Notes under the pieces: model-generated
The model's input: only the letters and a program-made list of their open reading frames with translations
Told to the model about the DNA's origin: nothing
Databases searched by the model: none
Made by a program: the position numbers and the translations under genes
NCBI GenBank assembly: GCA_965243805.1
Contig: OZ251577.1
Span: 1,984,001-2,048,000, forward strand
Reading direction: 5' to 3'
From: CATQHQ01 sp965243805
GTDB lineage: Bacteria; Gemmatimonadota; Gemmatimonadetes; Longimicrobiales; Gaopeijiaceae
Length of the DNA: 64,000 bases
Shown: positions 17,714-25,933 of the stretch, one piece after another
Numbering within the stretch: the first letter of the stretch is position 1
Layout: every line of letters begins with the position of its first letter

Positions 17714-18192
17714 GCAAGAGGAACCCCATGAGCAAGAGCGTCTACACCGCCCGCGCCCGGGTCGTCAGGGTCGCTGGAGTCCACCGGCGCGCCACTCTGG
17801 CCGACGGCACGCAGGTGGATTTCGGCGTCCACGGTCCCATCAAGGCGCACTACCGACTGGACGCAGAGCCCGACCTGCCGCTGCCCGTGGACTACCTGGT
17901 CGCGGCGGCTGCTGGCTGACTCCTCGGGACGCTCATCGGCGCACTGGAGGTGCGCGGGGTTCCCATGGCCGCCGACGCGATCAGCGCGGAGGCCGAAGGC
18001 GTGAACGAGGTCGTGGACCGGGTGGTCGTGCTGACCAAGATCCACATCCGCTACACGATCCGGGCGCCTGCGGGCGCGCCTCGGGAGAAGATCGACCGTG
18101 CGCTGGCGAGTCACGTCGCCAAGTGTCCGACTGCGCGCAGCCTCGAGGGCGCGGTCGAGGTCGGCTGGTCGGCGGAGGTCGTCGAGGCGTAA
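17710..18192 (+). CDS. OsmC-family peroxidase-like protein, probable selenoprotein (UGA = Sec70)
   Basis: Read through one in-frame TGA at 17917-17919, the gene encodes a complete 160-aa OsmC-family protein. OsmC proteins reduce organic hydroperoxides with a catalytic cysteine in the central helix (consensus LxALAGC). Here the motif reads DYLVAAAAG-TGA-LLGTLIGALEVRG, so the TGA takes the place of that cysteine. The resolving cysteine is kept at residue 139 (HVAKCPTARSL). Codons after the TGA stay in the same frame and keep OsmC features. A SECIS-like hairpin follows. AGGAGG precedes the ATG, which overlaps the dpaL stop. The first codons are duplicated (MSKRNP-MSKS). A nonsense pseudogene is the alternative but fits poorly. 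Confidence 0.85.
17926..17964 (+). promoter_or_regulatory. Candidate bacterial SECIS element
   Basis: Downstream of the TGA, gcgcac (17939-17944) pairs perfectly with gtgcgc (17950-17955) around the loop TGGAG. A lower helix can form between ggga (17926-17929) and tccc (17961-17964). The apical loop begins 25 nt after the TGA and has a G as its second base, in line with published bacterial SECIS rules (loop about 16-37 nt from UGA, early G in the loop). Confidence 0.7.
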
Positions 18193-18249
18193 GCGGAGCG
18201 CAGCCCGGTAGGCGGCAGGTGGAGCGCGTGGGCGGAGCGCAGCCCGGTG
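18193..18249. repeat. Direct repeat in the spacer after the OsmC gene
   Basis: The 17-mer gcggagcgcagcccggt is present at about 18193 and again at about 18233, separated by a related degenerate copy. The spacer between OsmC and the VPS10 gene holds nothing else recognisable. Confidence 0.65.
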
Positions 18250-18321
18250 CGAGAGCTGTCGTCGGGGGCTAGCTTGAGAGGACGAATCATCCGGTCGGGA
18301 AGCAAGCCAAAGGAGTCGTCC

Positions 18322-21300
18322 ATGTCCACTGTCCCTTCGTTCGGCGGGCTGTCGTCCCGCGTCGCCGCAGCAGCCCTCGCCCTGTCTGTGATTGCCGCTT
18401 CCACGCTCGACGCCCAGAGCGGGGACGAAGCCGGCCAGACGCTGACCGCCCAAGCGCTGGTGGGCAAGATCGCGGCCAGATCGCTGGGGCCGGCGGTCAT
18501 GAGCGGGCGGGTCGTGGACATCGCCGTAGCCCATCCGGCCCCGATGCACTGGCCGCCCGGGAACCAGTCGCAGCCTCGCTCCGGGACGGTCATCTACATT
18601 GCGGCGGCAACGGGGGGCATCTGGAAGTCCACCAGCGGGGGCGTGACGTGGGAGCCCGTGCTGGACGACGCCGGCGTAGGGTCCATGGGGGACGTGACGG
18701 TGGCGCCGTCGAACTCGAGCGTGGTCTGGGCGGGATCGGGCGAGCCGAACAACATGCGCAGCTCGTCGTACGGCGACGGCGTGTACAAGTCCGAGGACGG
18801 CGGCACCTCCTTTCGCCACATGGGCCTTCGCGAGAGTCAGCACGTGGGCCGGATCGTGATCCATCCCCATGACGAGCACACCGTCTACGTCGCGGCGGTT
18901 GGCCCGCTCTGGGCAGCCGAAGGACAGCGAGGTGTCTACAAGACCACCGACGGGGGCGAGACGTGGGAAGCCGTGCTGACAATAGACCAGCACACCGGCG
19001 TCACCGATCTGGTCATGCACCCGCACGAGCCCAACGTCTTGTACGCAGCCGCGTTGCAGCGAGAGCGGAGGGCGTACAGCTACGTGGGAGGCGGCCCAGG
19101 GAGCGGCATCTACAAGACCACCGACGGCGGCGAGACGTGGAAGAAGCTGGAGCAGGGGCTGCCGCGCTCCGACATGGGCCGGATCGGCCTGGACATCAGT
19201 CTCTCGAATCCGAACACGGTGTACGCGGTGATCGAGGGCTCGGAGGAAGGCGTCTATCGGACCGACAACGGAGGCGCGACCTGGCGCATGACCAACGACA
19301 TCGCGTCAATTCCATGGTACTTCGGGCAGATCCGCGTCGATCCGTCGGACCCGGAGGTGGTGTACCACTTGGGCGTGCCGCTGCAACGTTCCATGGACGG
19401 CGGGAAGACGTGGGAGCGGATCGCGCGCACGGTGCATGTGGATCATCACGCCATGTGGATCAACCCCAACAACCCGCACCACATCATGCTGGGCAACGAC
19501 GGCGGCTTCTACATGTCGCACGACCGGGGCGAGACGTGGGACTTTTCGCCCAACTTGCCGATCAGCCAGTTCTACGCCGTCGGGGTGGACATGCAAGAGC
19601 CCTTCTTCGGCATCTACGGCGGCTTGCAGGACAACTCCACGTGGGGCGGACCCAGCCGAACCCGCAACGCCATGGGGGTCGGCAACGCGGATTGGTATCG
19701 GATGGCCGGCGGCGACGGCTTCTTTGCGGCGATCGACCCGAGGGACCACAACGTGGCCTACGTGGAGTCCCAGAACGGCAACCTGGTGCGCTTCAACGGT
19801 CGCACGGGCGAACGCAAGTCGATCCGCCCCCGGCCGGCTCCGGGCGAGGACGATTACCGCTTCAACTGGAGCGCGCCGATTCAAATTTCGCCTCACGATC
19901 CGTCCACCGTCTACTTTGCCGGCAATCACGTCTTCAAGAGCACGGACCAGGGCAATTCGTGGGAGGTGCTGGGCGAGGACCTGACGCGGGAGATCGACCG
20001 AGACAGCTTGCCGATGATGGGCTCGATCCCGGCCGACGACGCCGTGTCGCGTCACCAGGGCACCGCAGTCTTCTCCAACCTCTCCACGATGCACTTGTCG
20101 TCGCTGCGCAGGGGCTGGATCGCAACCGGGTCCGACGACGGCACGGTTTCCGTCACCACCGACGACGGCGCCACGTGGAGCAAGCAGACCAGTTTTCCCG
20201 GCGTGCCTGACACGACCTACGTGAGCAAGGTCCGCTGGTCGGCCCACGACGAATCCACTTTGTATGCGACTTTTGACGGCCACCGGAGCAACGACTTTCG
20301 GCCGTATGTGCTGAAGAGCACGGATCGGGGCGCCAACTGGAGTTCGATTGCCGCCGACCTGCCCAACTTCGGCAATGTGCGGGCGTTTGCCGAGCACCCG
20401 GACGATCCGAACTTGTTGTTTGTCGGCACGGAGGTTCGGCCGTTTGTCTCCGTTGACGGTGGGGAGTCGTGGCTGGCGCTGAAGAACGGTTTTCCGCCGT
20501 CGCCGGTGCATGATCTGAAGGTGCATCCTCGGGACAACGCCTTGGTAGTGGCGACACACGGGCGGGGCTTCTTTGTGGTGGACGATCTGACGCCGCTCCG
20601 GGAGTTGGCGGCTGCCGAGTCGGCGGACGGCCCCTACGTCTTCTCGGTAAGGGATGTGCTGGCGTACGTGGTGAACACGGCGCACACGACGGGCACTCAC
20701 GCGGACCGCGACTACGCTGCCGAGAACCCGCCCTACGGCGCGACGGTGTCGTACTGGTTGCCTGGGGGCGCGGGGGGCGACGTGACGCTGGAGGTGCTCG
20801 ACGGCGACGGCGAGGTGGTGAGGACGCTGGATGCGCCTGGGGGCGCCGGGCTGAAGGAGGTGCAGTGGGACTTGCGGCTCGATCCGCCATGGTCCGGGCC
20901 GCCCCAGCGCGGAGGCGGCGGTGGGGGACCGGGTGGTGGCGGCTTCGGTGGTGGCGGGCAGAGCGGCCCGCCTGCGTTGCCAGGCGAGTACGTGGCACGG
21001 CTGACGGTCGCGCCGGAAGACGGCGAGGCGACGACGGTGGAGCGGTCGTTCACGGTCGTGATGGACGAGCTGATCGGGATGACCAACCCCCAGCTGGCCG
21101 AGCTGCAAGCCCTGCGTAAGCGGCACCGGGGGCTGGGAGCCGCGCTGCGGATGGCGGTGCGGCAAGGCGAAGCGACGGAGGCGGAGCTGGAAGGGGTCGG
21201 CGCGGCACTGGACCGGGCGGAGGCCGAGGCGGGCGGCGCGGGGGGCCAGGCCGGTGCGGGCGCGGGCGCGACGGCCGGGTTGCGCGCCAGGGCGGACTCG

Positions 21301-21630
21301 CTGGGCGAAGCGGTGGACGCTGTGTTGCAGGCGTTGCGGGGAAGCGGTGGGGGTGGCGGCTTTGGCGGCGGTGCGGGCGGTGGCGGCGATAACGACGGAC
21401 CCGTTCCGCTATTGCGCCAGCTGGGCGACGCCAACGGCCTCCACCAAGCCTACGCGCCGGCCACCGAGCAGGAACGCGCAGCGCTGGAGCGGGTCGGCCC
21501 CGCTCTGGACGACCAGTTGGCTGCGCTGAACGCCCTCGTGGCGGCGATGGCGGAGTTCCGCACCGCGCTGGACGCGGCCGGCGTTCCGTGGACGCCAGGA
21601 AGGCCAGTGGCTCGACCGTCTTCGCCGTGA
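18322..21630 (+). CDS. Secreted VPS10/sortilin-type BNR-repeat beta-propeller protein
   Basis: From the ATG at 18322 (preceded by aaggag) the protein has 1102 aa and a signal peptide ending near LDAQS. The first 750 residues hold many Asp-box/BNR blades of the form STxGGxTW (KTTDGGETWEAV, KTTDGGETWKKL, RTDNGGATWRM, STDQGNSWEV, TTDDGATWSK, SVDGGESWLAL), so it folds as one or two large propellers like the VPS10 domain. A beta-sandwich with a Gly-rich loop (GGGGGGPGGGGF) follows, then a helical C-terminal region with a second Gly-rich loop. Such proteins are very abundant in Gemmatimonadota; some are called glycosyl hydrolases, but no catalytic residue is evident. Confidence 0.88.
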   Translation: MSTVPSFGGLSSRVAAAALALSVIAASTLDAQSGDEAGQTLTAQALVGKIAARSLGPAVMSGRVVDIAVAHPAPMHWPPGNQSQPRSGTVIYIAAATGGIWKSTSGGVTWEPVLDDAGVGSMGDVTVAPSNSSVVWAGSGEPNNMRSSSYGDGVYKSEDGGTSFRHMGLRESQHVGRIVIHPHDEHTVYVAAVGPLWAAEGQRGVYKTTDGGETWEAVLTIDQHTGVTDLVMHPHEPNVLYAAALQRERRAYSYVGGGPGSGIYKTTDGGETWKKLEQGLPRSDMGRIGLDISLSNPNTVYAVIEGSEEGVYRTDNGGATWRMTNDIASIPWYFGQIRVDPSDPEVVYHLGVPLQRSMDGGKTWERIARTVHVDHHAMWINPNNPHHIMLGNDGGFYMSHDRGETWDFSPNLPISQFYAVGVDMQEPFFGIYGGLQDNSTWGGPSRTRNAMGVGNADWYRMAGGDGFFAAIDPRDHNVAYVESQNGNLVRFNGRTGERKSIRPRPAPGEDDYRFNWSAPIQISPHDPSTVYFAGNHVFKSTDQGNSWEVLGEDLTREIDRDSLPMMGSIPADDAVSRHQGTAVFSNLSTMHLSSLRRGWIATGSDDGTVSVTTDDGATWSKQTSFPGVPDTTYVSKVRWSAHDESTLYATFDGHRSNDFRPYVLKSTDRGANWSSIAADLPNFGNVRAFAEHPDDPNLLFVGTEVRPFVSVDGGESWLALKNGFPPSPVHDLKVHPRDNALVVATHGRGFFVVDDLTPLRELAAAESADGPYVFSVRDVLAYVVNTAHTTGTHADRDYAAENPPYGATVSYWLPGGAGGDVTLEVLDGDGEVVRTLDAPGGAGLKEVQWDLRLDPPWSGPPQRGGGGGGPGGGGFGGGGQSGPPALPGEYVARLTVAPEDGEATTVERSFTVVMDELIGMTNPQLAELQALRKRHRGLGAALRMAVRQGEATEAELEGVGAALDRAEAEAGGAGGQAGAGAGATAGLRARADSLGEAVDAVLQALRGSGGGGGFGGGAGGGGDNDGPVPLLRQLGDANGLHQAYAPATEQERAALERVGPALDDQLAALNALVAAMAEFRTALDAAGVPWTPGRPVARPSSP

Positions 21631-22784
21631 CGTGGCCAGTCGCCGCCGCTGTTGCGGCCAGCTGGCTCGTGTTGCTGGCCCTGATGGTCTCGCGCCTGCG
21701 GCGGCCCCGGAAAGTCCCCGACCGGGAGGAGGGCGGCCCGTTCGTGTCGTTCGTGGTGCCCGCGCGCAACGAGGCCGCCAACATCGAGCGGTGCATCAGC
21801 TCCATTGTCCAGTCTCGCTGGGACGAGTTCGAGGTGATCGTGGTGGACGACCAGTCCGACGACGGCACGGGCGACATCGTGCGGTCGCTGGATCGAGGCC
21901 GCGCCAATGCCCTCCGGGTGATCGACGGACGGCCGCTGCCCGAGGGATGGGTAGGCAAGCCGTGGGCCTGCCAGCAGGGCGCGGAGGCCGCCCGGGGAGA
22001 GTGGCTGCTCTTCACCGACGCCGACACTTGGCACGGCCCGGGCGCTCTTGGCCGAACGGCTGCCGCGCTGGTCGAGGACGGCGCCGACGCGATCTCGGTC
22101 ACGGGCGACCAGGAGGCGCGGAGCTTCTGGGAGCGCCTCGTCCAGCCCCATGTCTTCGTGATGCTGCAACAAGCCTTCCCGCCTCTCGACCGCCCCATCC
22201 CCCGGCGCAAGTGGCGTCGCGCCGTCGCGACGGGCCAGTACCTGCTGATCAAGCGCCAAGCCTACGACGGCATCGGGCAGCACGACGCGGTCAAGGACGC
22301 GGTGGTGGAGGACTTGCGGCTCGCGCAGCTCCTGATGCGGTCGGGCTACGCCCTGTCCATACGGGACGGAGGCACCCGCCTAACGACGCGGATGTACCAG
22401 TCCCTGGGCGCAATCGTCAACGGTTGGTCGAAGAACATGAGCATCGGCGCCAAGCAGGTCTACGGACCCGTGCGTGGCCGCTTGGTGCTGCTGGCCGCCC
22501 TCGTGGTCTACCCGCTGCTCTGGCTGGCTCCCGTCGCGCTCTTGGGCGCGGCCGCCGCCGGCTTGGTGGGAACTCCCGTGCTGGCGTGTGCGGCTTTCAC
22601 CTATGCCTCCAGCGCGGCCCTGTGGGCGGGCGCCTCCAAACAGGTCGCCGGCGGCTCGGCAGTACTGGGGCTCATCTACCCGCTGGGTGCCGCCATCGTC
22701 TGGGCGATCGTCGCCAAGAGCACCTTCCAAGGCACCCGCGTCACCTGGAAGGGACGGGAGTTCGCGGGGCCGGTTCCGAGGTAG
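21588..22784 (+). CDS. Membrane glycosyltransferase, family 2 (HpnB/CrtQ-like)
   Basis: The 398-aa protein starts at a GTG inside the end of the VPS10 gene (43-nt overlap, different frame). One membrane helix lies near the N-terminus (VAAAVAASWLVLLALMV), then a GT-A domain with FVVPARNEAANIERC, VVDDQSDDGTGD and the metal-binding TDADTWH. The acceptor-side motifs are DAVVEDLRLAQLL and NGWSKN. Three or four helices follow near the C-terminus. This layout resembles the glycosyltransferases of hopanoid (HpnB) and carotenoid (CrtQ) glycosylation. The acceptor cannot be named from sequence. Confidence 0.8.
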   Translation: MDARKASGSTVFAVTWPVAAAVAASWLVLLALMVSRLRRPRKVPDREEGGPFVSFVVPARNEAANIERCISSIVQSRWDEFEVIVVDDQSDDGTGDIVRSLDRGRANALRVIDGRPLPEGWVGKPWACQQGAEAARGEWLLFTDADTWHGPGALGRTAAALVEDGADAISVTGDQEARSFWERLVQPHVFVMLQQAFPPLDRPIPRRKWRRAVATGQYLLIKRQAYDGIGQHDAVKDAVVEDLRLAQLLMRSGYALSIRDGGTRLTTRMYQSLGAIVNGWSKNMSIGAKQVYGPVRGRLVLLAALVVYPLLWLAPVALLGAAAAGLVGTPVLACAAFTYASSAALWAGASKQVAGGSAVLGLIYPLGAAIVWAIVAKSTFQGTRVTWKGREFAGPVPR

Positions 22785-22818
22785 GGGCGGCAGCTCTCCC
22801 TACGGTCGCGCCCTTGTA

Positions 22819-23967
22819 CTAGTGGCTCTCCGCCCGCTCCGTGTACGCCTCGATCCGCTCCCTAATCTCGCCCAGGACCTCCTCTGGCACGTCGGCCGCC
22901 CGCATCTGCCTGGCTTCGGGGTCCATCGCTCCCCGCCTCCTCCACCGCCTGCGGGACAAGGGCGTGCGGATCCGCATCTGCCGCAGCAACCGGGCAACTC
23001 GGATCTCGTCCCCGGCCTTGCTGGCGACGTGCTCGACGGCTATTCCGGCGAGGATGTTCGCGACCAGTGCTACTGACGCGGGGCCGCCAGCCGCCACGAT
23101 CAGAGAGACCATGGCCATGGGTGCCACGCCCTTCACGCACTCCGTTACGCACCCCTTGTAGCCCTCGGCGTCACGAGCTTCGACGAGTGCCTTGGCCAAG
23201 GCGGCGATGGTCACAACAGCCACGAGCGGGTTTCGTTTAGCGATTGCGGACAGCCCCGTGGTTGTGGCGATGCGCGCAAAGTCCTCGGCTTCCCCGTCCG
23301 ACCAGCGGAAGACGAGCGTCGCGCTGCTCATCAGGCCGCTGATGATGTCGGTCGCACGGTACGTGTTCAGGTCCGAGAAGACCTTCTTGGGAATGCCGAA
23401 GGTATTCTTGAGGTAGCTGCTGGCCCTGTCGTACGTGTCCTTGTCCCATGTAAAGAACGGCAGTCCGGCGGGCGTAGTGACGTCTCGAGAAAGGCCGAGC
23501 ATCACTCCCATCGCCCGGGCCACGATGCCGCCGTCGATGTCAGCTTTCTTGGCCGCTTGGCACGCACCCAACAGCGTGTGACCCCCGTCAAAGAGCCGAT
23601 GCAAGCCGCCGCCGATACCATTCTCTAAGTACTTGGCGTCCATGGCCTTGTCGATGAGCGTCGGGGCGCCCTTGACCAGCTTGGCCAGATAGGCGTCCAG
23701 GTCGCGCGTCAACCCGGTGGACAGGAGTCGCAAGCCCAGGTCGTGGGCATATGCAACAGCATCCGATGCGGCCCCGCGACGCCACTGCTCTCCCATGACT
23801 GGCTGGCTGTTCCACTCGATGTCCCATTGCGTCTCGGGTGCGTGGTCCATGCCAGACAGTGGCGCGCCGCTGAGGTCGCCGTAGACCTTCAGCGGCGATA
23901 TCTCTTCCTTGCAGGTTCTTCCAAAGTCCAGGAAGTGGTTCGCAGTCGCTTTCACAGTGTAGCCCAT
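22819..23967 (-). CDS. Unknown 382-aa protein with hydrophobic helical segments
   Basis: I do not recognise this family. The start follows CGGAGG at good spacing, so it is a real gene. The N-terminal half is soluble and contains a striking LHRLFDGGHTLLGACQA stretch. The region about residues 245-320 has two long apolar segments (NPLVAVVTIAALAKALVEA and PMAMVSLIVAAGGPASVALV) that could form a membrane hairpin. The C-terminus is strongly basic (RRRWRRRG), then acidic and helical. It follows the HATPase/TPR gene on the same strand after a 68-nt gap. A membrane-active effector is one possible reading, based only on layout. Confidence 0.6.
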   Translation of the reverse strand: MGYTVKATANHFLDFGRTCKEEISPLKVYGDLSGAPLSGMDHAPETQWDIEWNSQPVMGEQWRRGAASDAVAYAHDLGLRLLSTGLTRDLDAYLAKLVKGAPTLIDKAMDAKYLENGIGGGLHRLFDGGHTLLGACQAAKKADIDGGIVARAMGVMLGLSRDVTTPAGLPFFTWDKDTYDRASSYLKNTFGIPKKVFSDLNTYRATDIISGLMSSATLVFRWSDGEAEDFARIATTTGLSAIAKRNPLVAVVTIAALAKALVEARDAEGYKGCVTECVKGVAPMAMVSLIVAAGGPASVALVANILAGIAVEHVASKAGDEIRVARLLRQMRIRTPLSRRRWRRRGAMDPEARQMRAADVPEEVLGEIRERIEAYTERAESH

Positions 23968-24007
23968 TGCTGCCTCCGTCCGTTAGGAAATGAATGATGA
24001 TTACGGA

Positions 24008-24040
24008 GGTAACCGTAACACCGGCGGCAAGAGGGTTACC
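24008..24040 (-). terminator. Inverted repeat at the end of the HATPase gene
   Basis: GGTAACC (24008-24014) and GGTTACC (24034-24040) form a 7-bp stem around a 19-nt loop. The stop codon of the upstream gene lies in one arm. There is no T-run, so this may be an attenuator or an RNA processing site rather than a full terminator. Confidence 0.3.
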
Positions 24041-25589
24041 GTGTCGGCCCTTGCAATTTCTCCAGCTCCTGCCGGAACCGCTCCTCCGACGGCAGTAGCG
24101 CGATGGCCTGCCGGTACGCTTCCTCGGCTTCGCGCCGGGGCGCACCCAGCCAGTTGAGGGTGCGGGCCAGCTCTCGCCAAGCCCACGCGTGGTGGGCGCG
24201 GGAGGCGTCGAGCTGAAGCACGCGCTCCAGCAGAACCCGGGCCTCCATGAGGAACCGCCGGTTGGAGTCGTGCTGGCCGTCTCGGCGCACCTCCACGGCC
24301 AGCCCAAGCTTGGTTTGCGCGAACTCCAGAAGCGCGCGAGGGTCGGCGTCCACGGCGTCGCTCGCTTCTTCGAAGAGCCGGTGGGCCAGCTTCGAGTCGC
24401 GGGCGTGGCGAGCCACGATGGCGGCGTCGATGGCGTCTTGGCCAGACGGTGCCACATCGTCCTGCTGGAGGATTTTGAGCGCCCGATCAGGGTCGCCGCT
24501 CAACACAAGGGCCTCGGCCAGGGCGTTGGTCACCTGTGTGACCGCTCCCGACGTTCCCTGGGCCCTGAACGCCCGGAACACATCTTCGGCTTGGGACGTC
24601 TCGCCTGCTCTGGCGTAGGATCGGATCAACTCGACGGCCAGGACCGCGGACTCTTGGTTGCCGCGCCATGCCGACTCTATGCGGTGAAGCGCATCGTCTT
24701 CGTCCCCAAGTGCCCGCAGGTAGGCTGCGTCGCGCAGGGTCGTCAGTGCGACGTACTCCGGGTGGGCGCGCAACGTCACTTGGAAGAACGTCCGCGTATC
24801 GTCGAAGTCGAATTCGGGCGGCGGCGACCCATTGGCCTCCATGGCTCTGTACATCTTCGGCAACCCGGACAACCGTTGCTCCGCCACCCGGAGCTCCTTG
24901 AAGAACTCGCCGATCCGACGGTTTCGTGCAGGGACGCCGCGGAAGACCGCATCCCGCGCCAGGTGCTCCCGCTCGACGCCGGGTACGGGGCCGGGATAGC
25001 TGATGATCTCCATCCGGTCCGGGAATACGTACACTTTCGTTGGCTCGGGATACGGCAGGTCGTAGCTGCGATGGTACAGGGCGTTGACCAATGCTTCCCG
25101 GATCGCCGCAACTGGATAGTTGGCCCAGCTCCGAGCGTGGCTTCGGTGCTTCTGCTTCTGAAGATGGTTGACCAGTAGGTTGCCAAGGTAGCCCATGCAG
25201 TCGTGGTACTGGTCCAACAGGCTCCCTGTGAACACGCGCTCTTCCTGTACGTCCCCTCCCCGGTCGGCAGCGAACTGCACCACTTCGATCTTTGCGCCCC
25301 GAAACCACTCCGTCGGTTCCGCCGAGAAGAGCAGCAACCCGACGTTTCTGGGCACCTCGTGGTCGTTCACTTTGGTCGTGAGCCGCATCCCGCGATAGAT
25401 CATGTTGGGATCGCGCTCGTCCAGCAGACCGCTGTCTACCCTGTGCAGGAACTCCCGCACGATCGTCTCGCGCATGTGCCCGACATGGGCGTCTGGGGTC
25501 GCACGGTCGTCCCACGGTACACGGGTAGCTTGCTGAACCAGAGCTTGACGGCCGGGAAGATAGTCCCTGCAGTGCTCGGCAACCTTCAT
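24036..25589 (-). CDS. HATPase_c_4 (RecG C-like) ATP-binding protein with TPR-like tail
   Basis: The 517-aa protein starts at the ATG at 25589, overlapping the stop of the small ORF upstream (TGATG). The N-terminal third contains NVGLLLFSAEPTEWFRG and TGSLLDQYHD, found after the AlbA_2 domain in Schlafen-AlbA_2/RecG-C-like proteins, but the AlbA_2 domain itself is missing. Next comes the GHKL-type ATP site (AIREALVNALYHRSY; YVFPDRMEIISYPGPVPGV). From about residue 280 the protein is helical with TPR-like pairs (DDALHRIESAW, AGETSQAEDVFRAFRA, PRREAEEAYRQAIALLP). AlbA_2/HATPase proteins are often transcriptional regulators or defence-associated. Its partner is probably the 382-aa gene downstream. 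Confidence 0.72.
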   Translation of the reverse strand: MKVAEHCRDYLPGRQALVQQATRVPWDDRATPDAHVGHMRETIVREFLHRVDSGLLDERDPNMIYRGMRLTTKVNDHEVPRNVGLLLFSAEPTEWFRGAKIEVVQFAADRGGDVQEERVFTGSLLDQYHDCMGYLGNLLVNHLQKQKHRSHARSWANYPVAAIREALVNALYHRSYDLPYPEPTKVYVFPDRMEIISYPGPVPGVEREHLARDAVFRGVPARNRRIGEFFKELRVAEQRLSGLPKMYRAMEANGSPPPEFDFDDTRTFFQVTLRAHPEYVALTTLRDAAYLRALGDEDDALHRIESAWRGNQESAVLAVELIRSYARAGETSQAEDVFRAFRAQGTSGAVTQVTNALAEALVLSGDPDRALKILQQDDVAPSGQDAIDAAIVARHARDSKLAHRLFEEASDAVDADPRALLEFAQTKLGLAVEVRRDGQHDSNRRFLMEARVLLERVLQLDASRAHHAWAWRELARTLNWLGAPRREAEEAYRQAIALLPSEERFRQELEKLQGPTR

Positions 25590-25774
25590 CACATTACGTT
25601 GGTTGCGTGTCGCCCGTCGCGGAGCGCATCGGGGTCCCAATCGATTTCGGCGGCTAGAATGTCCAGTGGATTGTCCCGTTTTTCCGGCTTGGATGTCCCG
25701 TCCGTTGTCCACTCGGTAGCTGCGTTGCCACCAAAGCTGGCGCGGCCCTTCGGGGCATCCAGCCGTCCGTGCAC
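25589..25774 (-). CDS. Small ORF coupled to the HATPase gene (possibly degraded)
   Basis: A GTG-started frame encodes 61 aa with a protein-like, acidic C-terminal half (RDNPLDILAAEIDWDPDALRDG). Its TGA overlaps the start of the next gene by one base. Directly upstream in the same frame is a 17-codon stretch starting at ATG 25831 (MTDEISEDLGSVNGIFD) that ends in TGA. The pair may be one small gene broken by a nonsense codon, or a leader peptide. No ribosome site is obvious for either start. Confidence 0.35.
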   Translation of the reverse strand: MHGRLDAPKGRASFGGNAATEWTTDGTSKPEKRDNPLDILAAEIDWDPDALRDGRHATNVM

Positions 25775-25933
25775 GGCTCAGTCGAAGATCCCGTTGACGG
25801 AGCCCAAGTCCTCGCTGATTTCGTCGGTCATGGGGACGCAAAGTGGGGCGGCGGGCGCACATAGTCCAGAAGCCGGCCAACCCGTGTGGTCGGATCTGGA
25901 CAGGCCGCATGGCCTCGATTATCGTTGCATATC

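Noticed and set aside
17950..18192. Separate short gene starting at GTG 17950
   Set aside because: It is just the second half of the OsmC domain, in frame with the first half through the TGA; alone it would lack the active site.
25780..25831. TGA in the small ORF upstream of the HATPase gene as a second selenocysteine codon
   Set aside because: No Cys-containing family is recognisable there and no hairpin follows at the right distance; nonsense mutation or leader peptide is more likely.
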